Assembly (NCBI GenBank): GCA_029532415.1
Contig: JAQOTA010000050.1
Coordinates: 1,054,001 to 1,118,000 of the forward strand
DNA length: 64,000 nucleotides
Direction of reading: 5' to 3'
From: Marasmius tenuissimus
Lineage: Eukaryota; Basidiomycota; Agaricomycetes; Agaricales; Marasmiaceae
Numbering within the stretch: position 1 is the stretch's first letter; every line of letters begins with the position of its first letter. The notes under the pieces are model-generated. The model was not told the DNA's origin. It saw only the letters and a program-made list of their open reading frames with translations, and did no database searches. The translations under genes and the position numbers were made by a program. Below, one piece after another: positions 20,241-30,768 of this stretch.

Positions 20241-23200
20241 ATGGCTCCTCCGAACCTCGTCACCCTCGCCCTTCAAAACTACGACATCCCTGCCGATTTC
20301 TTTCCTTTCATCTCTCCCCTCTATGACTTTCTCCTTACTTTCCGCAAACTCGGCGCCGCTCTCCACCAGAGCAATTCTCGCACCGAGCTCCGCGAGCTGT
20401 TCACCAAGCACAAGAGGATCTTGGTGATGAATTTCCCTTCATTCCTCTCATTCTGTTTGACTGAACCTCTATTTCAGCTTCAACTTTCCCGGCTCCGATC
20501 AGAGAGTGGAGGGATGGAGGACACCTTTGCCGGTTCCTTCATCCTTACCCTCTTTGACGCTTGTCATTCACATTTCAACGCCTCCGAACCGTTCAAGAAG
20601 GCTGTCAAAGGTTGGTGGCCTCAGTCGCATTCTCAGCGTAACAAGCTTCGGCGGCACGGCTGTTCTGTAAGCTCGGCCCCTCCTTTCTTTATTTCTATTT
20701 CCATTAATTCCTTCCTATACAGCCCTTCGACCTTTCCAAGCTTCCTGACGCCGCCATGGACCGTCATTTCTTGTCTCTGAAGCCCTCCACACCGCCGGCT
20801 CCTTCTCAACATCTTGGTACCATCGACGTCGATGCCAGCGACGACGACAACAACGATACTGTTCAAGCTGGCCCATCCAGGGTCGTTGAGTGCGGAAGTT
20901 CTGACGATGACTCCTCCGACGCCGTCAGCGCTTCGGAGGAGCATGTCCCCACTCACGATTCCTCGTCTCGCGGCTCATCCTACGTTGTCCCTGATCCGCC
21001 TGAAGACCCTCAGGCCGGTGCTTCCTCCTCAGACGACAACGACTTTGAGCCTCCTCCAGCTTCCGCGGAGGAAATCAACAGGTTCGTTCTTTCTCAACGC
21101 CTCGGAGACATCATGCCAACTCCGATCTTCCCTCCCTCTCACCGTCGACCTCGTATCCGTCATCCTGTGTCTCCGAATCATCAACACTGGGGTCCTCGAT
21201 CTAGGGTGAGTCCTCATATTCCTTCCTTGTTTCTAACTCAGTTATTAACTCCCTTGTGACAGCGCCGATCTGCATCTTCTTCCTCAGATGCTGATTCTGA
21301 CGATGAGGGGGAGACAGCTCCATCAATCCAGACTCTTCCCCTCATATCTCGTACCGACCATGAGGATATTGAAATGTCTGTGGTCGATGCTTCCGAACCA
21401 TCAGCTGATGGTGGTTTCACTACGGTAAGCACATCTAACTCCTGTTTCCATTCTCAATTCTAACTTCTTATCCATTCAGAATAACATGGCCATCGACGAC
21501 GAGGCCGGTGATGGAGAGGAGGACGACAAAGACATAGAGGAACACTCTATGTCTAGTCGCGAGGTTAAGGAGCGCCGGGAGGCTCTGTCATCCCTGAAGA
21601 ACTTGGGGAACCCCCGAGTTCCTCGTCCTCGCTCAGAAACCCCACCCCTGATTCCTCCTTCCGCGGCGGTAATCAAGGTCAGTCCTTCTTCTTCCTCACT
21701 CCATTCTCTTTGGTCTAACTTAATTTCCTTCAGACTCGAATTGGATGAACAGTGAACGCTCCGAGGCGTCCAGGTAGTTCAACGGCGGTCATACCTACCG
21801 TAAGTCTTCCTTTCTTGTCTAAGCAATTCTTCTCATCCTTTATCCTCAGATGCGTCCTTCATCTGGTCCTTTGACCTCGAAGCGGAAGCGCGAGTCTACC
21901 CCGGAGCCTCAGCATTCTACTCGAGCTCGCTCAATGTCTGCTGCGGCAGCTCCCGCTTCTGAAGATGAGGAGTCCAGTGGATCCGACTCTCCTCCTCCTA
22001 AGAAGGCGAAGACCTCCAGCAAGGCAAAGGGAAAGGGGCCGGCTCATCAGCACTCTGGTTCTCGTTCCCGTGCGCGTTTTTATGAGCGCCCTCAGTACGG
22101 AACACCCCCTCCCGACTTCAAATCCCCTGACGATATGGAAATCCGCGACGCGGACTCTGTTCTTGGCACCCCCAATAAGTCGGTGAGTCTCTTCCCCTTT
22201 ACTCGGCTTATTTCCTGGTTCTGACTTATTTCCCAGCCTGCTCCACTCTGGACCTCACTCCCCGGTACCAACAATGCCGACGAGGAGAGGCCCGAGTTCT
22301 GGGACCCCGTCAATGGTTATTTCTTGTCGAAAGGTCAATCTGGAGTTCCCGACGGAGTTATCCAAGGTAAGTCTCCCAGACTCATCTCTATTCTCTCTAA
22401 TCTTGTCCCACAGACCTCCGTGGCTACCTTTCGGTCCCAGGTCAACTTGACCTCCATGTTAACCACTTTGTTAACGCCACGGCTCCAATGCGTGCAGTGA
22501 GTACTTCTGCCTTATTCCTTTCTTGAGTCTTGACTCTGATTCTTACTTCAGCCTGCTCTGGGTCGCTCAAAGCTGGTGTGCTTTAGCTGCGTGCTTCACC
22601 CGGAGACTTGGATTCCATTTCCTGCCGACGACGACCAACATCTCTCCAACTCACGGAAGTGTCTCTTCTGCGTGCAGAAGAAGCTATCATGCGTAATGAG
22701 CTGTCCTTCCGAGGAGTTCGACAAGATGAAGGAGCTCTGCGCAGGCTGGGGTGAAAGTAGTGAGGCTGGTACGTGTCTTTCCCCGTCCATTTCCTACAGT
22801 TCTGATCCTCTTTTTCTTAGGACTGAGCCGTCAATTCGAGGAGATCGCCAATGGTCGGCGCACCGTCGAGAGGCTTATCAACACTCGGAACGATTTGGAC
22901 ACCGAGATCCAACGGCTCGCCGATCGTGATGCCGCTTTGGTTGCGAAGCTTCGGGAGTGCTGTCGCGACCCTCGAGACATACTTCGAGTTCTCTCCCGCA
23001 ACGACCCCAACTTCCAGCTCAGCATGCCGACTATCATGCAGCTATGCTCGGTTTTCGGATGGGACTTCTCTGAACTCCCCGAACCTTTTCAGTTTGGTCG
23101 GCACACAGATGGCACCCCCTACCTTCGGAACCAGGCTCAGGGTGACGTTCTGATGATCCCTTCCACTTCCGAGTTCCCTACTGGCACTCCCGCCCCTGCT

Positions 23201-23298
23201 GCCGGTCCTTCTCGTGTAAGTCCTCTTTTCCACTTTCTTCACCTCCTTTTACTAAGTGCTTGCCTTAGAAGGGTGGTCTCTTGTTTTCTCTCGATTGA
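20241..23298 (+). pseudogene. Antisense gene b of Element 2, 12 exons, one premature stop
   Basis: Exons: 20241-20423, 20478-20666, 20723-21205, 21263-21424, 21480-21677, 21734-21799, 21850-22182, 22237-22366, 22414-22496, 22552-22768, 22821-23215, 23269-23298. All introns are 47-57 nt and phases join throughout, giving 823 codons. The only lesion is an in-frame TGA at 21746-21748, in a 66-nt exon otherwise open in that phase. The protein starts MAPPNLVTLALQNYDIPADF, has long Ser/Asp/Pro-rich acidic segments, a basic patch (KRKRE, PPKKAKTSSKAK), a Cys cluster CFSC...CLFCVQKKLSC (C-x2-C, about 25 residues, then C-x2-C-x6-C), and a heptad-rich helical C-terminal part. The Cys spacing recalls half of a Zn2Cys6 domain. 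A nuclear, nucleic-acid-binding role is plausible but unproven. Translation could instead give a 409-aa protein ending at the TGA. Confidence 0.75.
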
Positions 23299-23833
23299 AA
23301 TATAGCTCCGTCTTTAGATCTATCCGGGTACTCTTGTACCTTATTTCTTGTGTAGCATACAGTCCCTTGGACTTTAAATTCTGTATTTTCAACTTCCTCA
23401 GTACTTTATTAAGTACTTTATTTCTTGAGTAGTTCGTAGTCCCCTGGACTTTAAATTTTGTATCATTATCTATTCCTTCGTCCCTATGGGACTTATAACA
23501 TCTTCATATCTTGTCTTTCAGTTCTGGTGTGAATCCCAGTCTTGAGCCTCGAAGGCTCTTCCGACTTTAAGTTCATTGTGACGCTTCCAGACTTGAAAAT
23601 CTATCAAGCCGAGGCGTACGAGTGGTTTTCTTTTCCGTTCCCATTCGTTAATTCTGTCTTCAGGACTTCGCTCGGCCGATGGCTAGAGCTTCCGAAGCTC
23701 GGTTTTATCATCCTTGTGGTTCAGAGCCACTCTGTTCAGGCACCTCCGAACCGTCAAATGCGCTCAAATTCTCAAGGTCAAATTATTTGACTCCGAGGGC
23801 GCTTATTCGTTGAAATCGCAAAATCTTAGTCCC
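23299..23833. repeat. Spacer with a 77-bp two-copy tandem repeat
   Basis: TTATTTCTTG followed by TAG, then AGTCCC, TGGACTTTAAATT and TGTAT recurs at 23341-23390 and 23418-23466, a period of 77 bp with some mismatches. The spacer lies 3' of gene b and 5' of the promoter module of gene c. No ORF is supported. Confidence 0.6.
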
Positions 23834-23872
23834 TCTCCCCCAAAGCAAAAGAAAATCAACGTCCCCGTTGAT
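23834..23872. promoter_or_regulatory. Internal copy of polypurine tract plus hairpin
   Basis: The 17-mer TCTCCCCCAAAGCAAAA matches exactly the one beside the 3' LTR (19727-19743). Four bases later ATCAACG-TCCC-CGTTGAT (23855-23872) forms a perfect 7-bp hairpin. The loop equals that of copy 1 but both arms changed together, that is, compensatory changes. It may be a second (internal) polypurine primer, or part of a promoter module duplicated with the antisense genes. Confidence 0.65.
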
Positions 23873-23966
23873 AGGCAGTTTACCCATTGTTCCGGACTCG
23901 CAAAATTTTCTTTACTTCGTAGGGACCTGAGATCCCTAAATTCCCGACGTCCATGTGCTTCTGAGG

Positions 23967-23974
23967 TATAAAAG
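23967..23974 (+). promoter_or_regulatory. TATA box of antisense gene c
   Basis: TATAAAAG preceded by GTGCTTCTGAGG, as in gene b. The ATG is about 107 nt downstream at 24081. Confidence 0.65.
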
Positions 23975-24080
23975 ACTAGCTATCTTCGCCTCGTCCGCCC
24001 ATCGACACACAGTCGTTCTCTTGCCCATCATTCCTTGCGAAGTTTGTCCTTCCCAATCTCATCTCCCATCTTTTTGCCAC

Positions 24081-25454
24081 ATGTCTGTCAAACCTCCTGG
24101 ACGTCGTACCATCGGTGGCGGCACTGCTGCCTCCGAAGGTGCTTTTATGCCATTCGATCCTGACACTTATGCTGCTACTCTTCGAGAGAAGATGAACGAT
24201 GTTAAGGACGCCATCTCCACCAAATCCAAGTTCGGCCCCATGATCGCCACCGACTTGGCTACTTTCTTAGTACGTTTATCATATTCTTTTCTGCTTTTCT
24301 TTCTTATTAACTTCTATGCTTTTTACAGACTCACCCTATCATGGCCGCCGAACTTGCTGCTAATGACAAGGCTCTGATCATGTTCCGCAGCGCCGTGGAT
24401 TATGTTCTCCTGGTTTCTGCGGAACTGCCTGCTTTCTCTCTTCCTGCCAACTTCGACAAGGTTCAGTCGTTCGCTACCCATGTTCAGAAGTTGGCGAACA
24501 ACTTGGAGAAAGAGAAGGAAAAAGCCGAGAAGGAGAAAGAGAAGGCTTCTACCATCTCCCGCAAGCGTCGCACCGTAAGTATCTTTTACACTTCCGAGGC
24601 TTGCTCGCTCCTCATCCTTCACTTCAGAGGTCCAACCCCAAGTCTCCTGCCACAGTTGAAGACGATGATGTCTCCGATGGAGACCTTATCGACCTTCAGG
24701 GCGACACTAAGGTGTGTGATCCTCCGTTCATTCCTATCTTCTTCTCATGTTACATCCATTCCTCAGATGGTCGATGGTGGCAACGTTGAAGGTCTCCAGG
24801 CCAGCATTCACGCTGTCCCCGACATTGAAATTGTCGCCGGTCCCGTACGTGTTTGGCCCTGAACCACTTCCGAAGCTTGTTTCTGACCATCCTGGATTCT
24901 CAGAAGAAAAGTTCCAACATCCGCGGTGCTACGGTAAGCCTTCCTTACGATGCTATCCCTGGCATTTGCACCGAGTCGAACGCATACTCAAAGGCGATCT
25001 ATTACATCTCTAAGGCTCGCGGCAAGCTTCCTGCATTCAAGAAGACCCGCATTGAACCTGCTTTCAGCAATCTTCAAGCCGAATCTCCTGGTGCGCTCGT
25101 CTTTCCTCTTCCTCTAGACACATTCTCAATCTCTGATATTCAGCTGAGGCCCTTGAGCGTATTACCGAAGGACAACAAGTCGACCGTTTCGCTTCCCTGG
25201 TGCCTTTCTTGAACTTAGAGGCTCTAGAGGCTCCGACCTATCTGTCGATCGCCAACTTCCTCAAGTCCGAGCTCAACACTCTCGCACACGCTACTAAGTA
25301 CTATAGCGGCCAGTATTCCTTCGTTCAGAAGCAGTTGGAAGAGGTCAACCGAATTCATCTTTCCAAGATGGGGCTGAACGGCAACGCCTCCGAAGCGGTT
25401 GTCCACCCCGCCTCCGAAGCAACTGCTAGCTCCTCCAACACTTCCGCTGCGTAG
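24081..25454 (+). CDS. Antisense gene c of Element 2, six exons (364 aa)
   Basis: Exons: 24081-24269, 24329-24574, 24628-24711, 24767-24844, 24904-25090, 25144-25454; introns 53-59 nt, all GT..AG, all phases match, 365 codons with stop. The product begins MSVKPPGRRTIGGG, has a strongly charged helical segment rich in EKEKAEKEKEK (about residues 125-140) followed by a basic SRKRR, an acidic stretch, and a C-terminal helix with QKQLEEVNRIH before a tail in which ASEA is encoded twice by the dispersed GCCTCCGAAGC motif. No known domain. It resembles the antisense gene of Element 1 in exon number, size and helical character, but I see no convincing sequence identity. Intact frames argue that it is functional. 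Role unknown. Confidence 0.82.
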
Positions 25455-26067
25455 TATATAGACTCTAGACCGTCGTGTAGACCTAGATACACCACTGTGA
25501 ATGCATCACTGGACTCAAAAGGAGTCCTTCTATCCATATAATCCCCAAAATCCTGAATTTCTAAAATGCCTATTTTCTCGAGTGGTTTCGACTCGCGGAA
25601 CCTTGCACGGCTCATATCTCTATGAGTTCTTATCCATACAAGTCCGAATTCAGCACTATTTTGTAGAGAATTTTCTCCTCTTTCCGATGAGACCTTCAGC
25701 CCCATCAAAATCGCAGTTCTCGGCGCTTAATATCCAAATTACTCTCGCTCGCGCGAGGTCGCATCCTCGCCAAAATGCGAAATATGTAGGATACGCAGAA
25801 TTTGAATCCGCATTCGCTCCCAAGGAGAGCGCCCATCATTTCTATGGTTCCCACGGCTAGAAACAGTATATACGCTCTAGCGCGCTCAGTTTTGGTCGCA
25901 CCGATTTTGTCCCCAGATGTGAACGCAGAAGGCTCACAATCGCGAAATCATTTTCAAAATTTTGACACCCGAAAATTTTCTCGCAAATGCTTCAAATCAT
26001 CCAGAAATCCACTTTTTAAATTTTCGATTTATTCCTGATCACATAACCACCACCCCAACGCTCTCGC
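25455..26067. other. Spacer between converging gene c and pol
   Basis: About 610 bp between the stop of gene c and the stop of pol, which converge here. AT-rich patches and scattered short ORFs only; no supportable gene. Confidence 0.5.
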
Positions 26068-29000
26068 TCAGCCCCACTTAGGCATCCGCGAAATCAGAAT
26101 CTCTATGGGTACACATATCTTCTTATTCATGCCTCTGTTGCTGGATATCCAGAAGTTAGCCTGTGCCACCACCTTTTCTGTCGGTCTTATGGTTCGTTTA
26201 GATTTTTTAGGCTCTTCTGAGGCTAGATCTTCTTCTCCTTCAGCCTCCGAAGCAACATCCGGCACTTCATCATCTTCATAGGTCTCAAAGTCTCCTCGAA
26301 GAGATGGAAGGTTAGGGAAGGCATAGTCCGTACCATCCCTACTACCATCTTCTTCTTCTTCGATTAATTCATCCAATCTCTCTTTAGAAATGTCTATCAA
26401 TTCTTGGATATTCTCCGGCAAGCCTATAGGTTTATACCGCGAAACATGGGGTAATACCCTGAACGCCGCAACCTTGCCTCGGAGGACCGTGCCATCCATT
26501 TGCGCCAGAATGTACGAACCTCCACGGGTCCGTCTTATTACAATCAGGGGCCCTAGGTATCTTGGATACATCTTTCTATCCAAGCTCATTTCTATAGGTG
26601 AATTCCGCACCTGTACCAACGTTCCAGGAGCGAAATTATAATTCCTTAATCTGTTCTGGTGCTGCTTTTCAAACTGCCGAAGTGCCTGTCGCTTGTTGGC
26701 GTCCACCCTAGTAATCATCTCCTCCACATGGGTTCGGTGTTTAGCCAAAGCCACTGCTCGAAAGCCCAGTAGCTCCCCATAAGTGAGAATGCGTTCAGGT
26801 GTCCTTACTAACCAAGTAGACTCAACTATATCCAACGGTAGTATCGGTTCCGCACCAGTTACCAAGAAGTAGGGCGAGCATCCGAGGCCCCGACGAGCAG
26901 TTACCCTGTCGGCCCATAGTACTGGTTTCAAAAACCACCACCACTTCTTCAGATCATCATTAGTAGCCCGTACTAACGCTTCTCTTATAATCAGATGTGC
27001 TCTCTCAATCTTTCCATTCGCAGGGGAGTTGTACGGCGAGATTTTGATCCCTCGTATACCATACTTCTCTTCTACCCACTTTAGAACATTCGTCATCTGA
27101 GGAGCATTGTCCGACACTATTTCTTCAGGACATCCCCAGCGACAAATGATATCTTCAAATAGCCATTCCCCAATGCTCCGAGCTGATTCTCTCTTCACCG
27201 CTCGTGCTTCGGGCCAACTACTAAGCGCACATCTTCCGTGTATAATGTTTTGACACCCGTTGCTGGCAGGTGTCATCTTCATAACATCAATATGGATCTT
27301 TTGGAATAATGAAGGTGTATAAGTCAAGGTCGGAGGCAGTTTCTGAAGTGTCATGGTGCGCTCCTGGCAGGTTTTGCACGATTTGATGAACCATTCTACA
27401 TCTCCCTCGATGTCAGGCCACCAGAACCTCTTGTCTATGAGGTCCATTGTCGCATATAAACCCTTATGCCCACATTTATCATGAGCTGCCGACATCATCC
27501 ACACCCTTTTCTCTTTGCTCACTATCAGCTTGTGCTGACCAGTGCCGTCCAGATTCAACTTATACATCCTATCGTCGTACAAAGCATAACGACTACACTT
27601 CGCGATGAACTTCTGCTTAGCCGACTTAGGCATGTGCAGCGAACTCGAAAGCGGGTGCTCTAAGTACTTCCTAATCTTCAGAAGCTCATAATCTTGGTTC
27701 TTTGCGTATTCAGATCTATGATCCTCCGAGTACGGATTTTCATCGATCCATTCTTGCGTTGGCTGTGGAGGGACTACCCAGTAATTACTGAAGCATTCCA
27801 TCACCTCCGAGCCAAACTGTCGCATATGATCCTGGACCTGACAAGTCCAAACTCGCGCATCTTCTTCCGCTGCCTGCAACTCGTCTCTGAAATCCTCTTC
27901 CGAAGTAGCCAGCTTGAACAAATACCCTCCTCGAGCATCGATAGTATGCTTATACTCGTCGAAGTCATAGGGAAACGAAGATTCTCCCTCCCCCAAAGTA
28001 AATGGAATAGGTTCTCCGTCGTCTTCATCCCAAGCTGCATCTTCTTCTTCCTTTCCCCGAGGCGTTTCTATGCCTCCGGGCGGTGGTCGAGATAATCCAT
28101 CCGGTCCATGTGTAGCTCCTTTGACATGTACTAACTCGAATTTGTACTTCCGAATCTCTTCAATCCATCTATTGATCGTAGCATTAGGTCCACAGCTCGG
28201 ATTATCCAACATTCCTTTAATATAGCTGGCATCCGTTTCAACTATTAACGGTCGACATCCATATGTCTGGTAGAATGTGGCCTGTAAGGCGATTTTTAAA
28301 CCGAATAGTTCTCTCTTAGGCTGTGAAAACCTGGCCTCTCGTTCATTGAGAGGTATAGATCCGAACCAGTTGTAATGCCTCTTCTTCGGGTTGTCTGGGT
28401 CCACTTGATATAGAATGAAACCAACAGCCTGCCACGAAGTGTCGACTGACAATACCAATCCATTCGGATTGTTAACATCAATGGGTCGAAGCGCTGGGGC
28501 CTTCCGAATTGCTTCTTTCAAAACCTCGACAGCCTCAAACTCTTCTTCACCCATCTCGAAAGCAACCGACTTAGAAGTCAACCGATTCAGAGGTCTAGTA
28601 ATCTTAGCATAATCCTTAATAAACTGCCTCAGTTGAACCGCCGTCCCCAAGAAGGACTTAATATCCGTCTTATCGCGGAACTTGTGAGGGTCCCACGACA
28701 GGATCGTGTTTGCGAACTTTTCCATTGGCTTTTCTCCTTCATACGAACATCTGTGCCCGAGTACATCTCCTTCTGAGACACAGAGGAACGCTTTGGTACC
28801 GGAGAAAGTGACTCCGCAGTACTTCATTCTTTGACAGATCCGATTCACATTCTGGAAATGCTCCCATACGAACCTCCGAATTCCTGGATTTCCTGGTATT
28901 GTCTCGTATTCCCCTGGTTTCCCAGGTATCTCGTAACGAGTCGGAGGCCCTTTAATAGGCACATCATCCACATAAGGTCTAGTAATATAAGGAATCTCAT

Positions 29001-30768
29001 CCCTAAGGATGTACGTAACATCATCGTGAAATATGGGTACCGAGTTAGTCCAGCCCATAGGTAATTTCACTAGTCTATGAGGTCCGAAGGGCGTTTGGAA
29101 AGTCGTTAAGTCTCTTGAATCTTCATCAATGAGGCGTTCATCATACCCCACATAGATATCTAGGAGACCAATGCATGACCGCCCAGAAAAAGCTGCTGCC
29201 ACTTCCGCAGTCGCTGGAGGAATGCCCGAATACTGAATAGTCACAGCGTTCAAGGGTTCCAAGCTATGCACAAGTCGGAGGCTCTTTCCATCCTTCTTAA
29301 GAACACAAAACCATTTCGATCGATACGAGGAACTCGAAGGTTCATAGACCCCCGCATTAATCTTATCTTTAATAATGCCACATACTTGTTCGAAAATCCC
29401 GGGTGGGATTGGTATGTTTCTCTCTACCCAAGGTGTGTGGGGTAGAACCGGAAACTTGACCGGTGGGAAGAAGTCGGTTCTGAACGATCCCCCTTCCTCC
29501 GGACTCCAGGCAAACGCAGACTCATGCACCATCATCAGATAGTGCATCAATTTACGCTCCTCTTTCCATAAAAACTCTTCCGCATGGTTCTGATCTATGA
29601 TGGCTTTTCTTTCTTCAGTGTATCGGCCTGTCGGTTGGAATTCAGGAGGGTGAATAGGCAGTTCAGGTAGGTCCGCCAGTGGATCCCCTTCAATATTCCT
29701 TTCCACTCTGAACTCTCCCGGCAGCGGAGCCTTGACAGGTTTTACCTTTAGGGCAACCGGTTTGTATTTCCCAAACACCGACTTCACAGTTTGTAGGTCT
29801 TCGGAGCCCAGTTCAAACTGCGAGAATACCTCGGCGACATTAGCCTCCGAGCCACCTTCTTCGCAAATCTGATCCATGGTTTCAAACATCCGAAGCACCT
29901 TCCCGACTCCAGCACTGTTATCTGGATGTCGCAACCATCCGTAGACAAGAACCTGATGCAGAGTATCATTACTCACGAACTCCGTTAATTCCTCACCGTC
30001 CAACTGACACCCCTCAAACTGCATATGCTCTTTTCTAATTTCTTTTATTTGTTCAAAGACCCTCCCTAAGTCACTGAGTTCTGAAAGTAACGTCGAAAAC
30101 AGGTTAGGTAGCTGGCCGGGCTTGGATTCCCGTTGTTTCCGAGCCGCAAGCTCTCGAATAATGATTTTCGCTAGCTCGCCCTCGAATCCAGTCTTGGAGG
30201 GGTCAGTCCCAAGGTTTCGTTCAAAAGCATCTATCAGTTCTGTTTGTCCGTAGTCCGATATGAAATCTAAGACGTCCATAAGTTTTCTCCAGGCTCCGAG
30301 CTTTCTAATCTCGAACCTTCTTAGTCTATCAAGTTCCTTTGGGAATTTCTTTGAAAATACAGCTTTGTACTTTGATCTAGGGACAGTACTAGGCCGAGAC
30401 ACCATCTTCCGAGGCGGTGGTCCTTTCCTCTCAGGTAGTGGTCTCTGCATGTACGAGGAGACAGTCCGCTTCGGAGGTTCCCGATCCAGACTCTCACGCC
30501 AAGTACTATATACACACTTTCCATCCTCGATGGTTTGGTTGACGTACGCATCGAGCATTTCTGCTGCTTCAGCTTCCTCTGGCTCGGAGGCCAACATAAA
30601 TGCTTCCGCAAGCTCTCTATCATCAAATTTTCTCTGATCTGGAATCTTGACTTTCGTTATATGGACTTGCCCAGCTTCATCCGCTTCGAGTACTACGGCC
30701 ACCTCTCCCTGATCTGGGATCAGTTCATCAAGGTATCGTGAAAATTTCCAGCCTCCTCCGAAGAGTAG
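26068..30768 (-). CDS. pol: Element 2 Pol: RT-RNase H-integrase
   Basis: The frame is open from 30768, overlapping the protease ORF by 49 nt, and there is no credible ATG at its start (the first start-like codon is a GTG at 30702, used for numbering). Reverse transcriptase carries YVDD at 577-580; RNase H follows (VLSVDTSW, QPKRELFGLK, VETDAS, HGPDGLSR); integrase has an HHCC finger from about 1074 and the triad D1139, D1198, E1233. After that comes a GPY/F-like segment (YLGPLIVIRR) and an acidic C-terminus. No chromodomain is visible, unlike Element 1, so the two are from different Ty3 lineages. No internal stops. Expected to be made only as a frameshift fusion with the protease ORF. Confidence 0.95.
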   Translation of the reverse strand, partial: LLFGGGWKFSRYLDELIPDQGEVAVVLEADEAGQVHITKVKIPDQRKFDDRELAEAFMLASEPEEAEAAEMLDAYVNQTIEDGKCVYSTWRESLDREPPKRTVSSYMQRPLPERKGPPPRKMVSRPSTVPRSKYKAVFSKKFPKELDRLRRFEIRKLGAWRKLMDVLDFISDYGQTELIDAFERNLGTDPSKTGFEGELAKIIIRELAARKQRESKPGQLPNLFSTLLSELSDLGRVFEQIKEIRKEHMQFEGCQLDGEELTEFVSNDTLHQVLVYGWLRHPDNSAGVGKVLRMFETMDQICEEGGSEANVAEVFSQFELGSEDLQTVKSVFGKYKPVALKVKPVKAPLPGEFRVERNIEGDPLADLPELPIHPPEFQPTGRYTEERKAIIDQNHAEEFLWKEERKLMHYLMMVHESAFAWSPEEGGSFRTDFFPPVKFPVLPHTPWVERNIPIPPGIFEQVCGIIKDKINAGVYEPSSSSYRSKWFCVLKKDGKSLRLVHSLEPLNAVTIQYSGIPPATAEVAAAFSGRSCIGLLDIYVGYDERLIDEDSRDLTTFQTPFGPHRLVKLPMGWTNSVPIFHDDVTYILRDEIPYITRPYVDDVPIKGPPTRYEIPGKPGEYETIPGNPGIRRFVWEHFQNVNRICQRMKYCGVTFSGTKAFLCVSEGDVLGHRCSYEGEKPMEKFANTILSWDPHKFRDKTDIKSFLGTAVQLRQFIKDYAKITRPLNRLTSKSVAFEMGEEEFEAVEVLKEAIRKAPALRPIDVNNPNGLVLSVDTSWQAVGFILYQVDPDNPKKRHYNWFGSIPLNEREARFSQPKRELFGLKIALQATFYQTYGCRPLIVETDASYIKGMLDNPSCGPNATINRWIEEIRKYKFELVHVKGATHGPDGLSRPPPGGIETPRGKEEEDAAWDEDDGEPIPFTLGEGESSFPYDFDEYKHTIDARGGYLFKLATSEEDFRDELQAAEEDARVWTCQVQDHMRQFGSEVMECFSNYWVVPPQPTQEWIDENPYSEDHRSEYAKNQDYELLKIRKYLEHPLSSSLHMPKSAKQKFIAKCSRYALYDDRMYKLNLDGTGQHKLIVSKEKRVWMMSAAHDKCGHKGLYATMDLIDKRFWWPDIEGDVEWFIKSCKTCQERTMTLQKLPPTLTYTPSLFQKIHIDVMKMTPASNGCQNIIHGRCALSSWPEARAVKRESARSIGEWLFEDIICRWGCPEEIVSDNAPQMTNVLKWVEEKYGIRGIKISPYNSPANGKIERAHLIIREALVRATNDDLKKWWWFLKPVLWADRVTARRGLGCSPYFLVTGAEPILPLDIVESTWLVRTPERILTYGELLGFRAVALAKHRTHVEEMITRVDANKRQALRQFEKQHQNRLRNYNFAPGTLVQVRNSPIEMSLDRKMYPRYLGPLIVIRRTRGGSYILAQMDGTVLRGKVAAFRVLPHVSRYKPIGLPENIQELIDISKERLDELIEEEEDGSRDGTDYAFPNLPSLRGDFETYEDDEVPDVASEAEGEEDLASEEPKKSKRTIRPTEKVVAQANFWISSNRGMNKKICVPIEILISRMPKWG

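Noticed and set aside
21734..21850. Splitting antisense gene b into two genes at the TGA
   Set aside because: The 66-nt exon is open on both sides of the stop in the phase demanded by both neighbours and ends in a good GTAAGT, so one interrupted gene is simpler.
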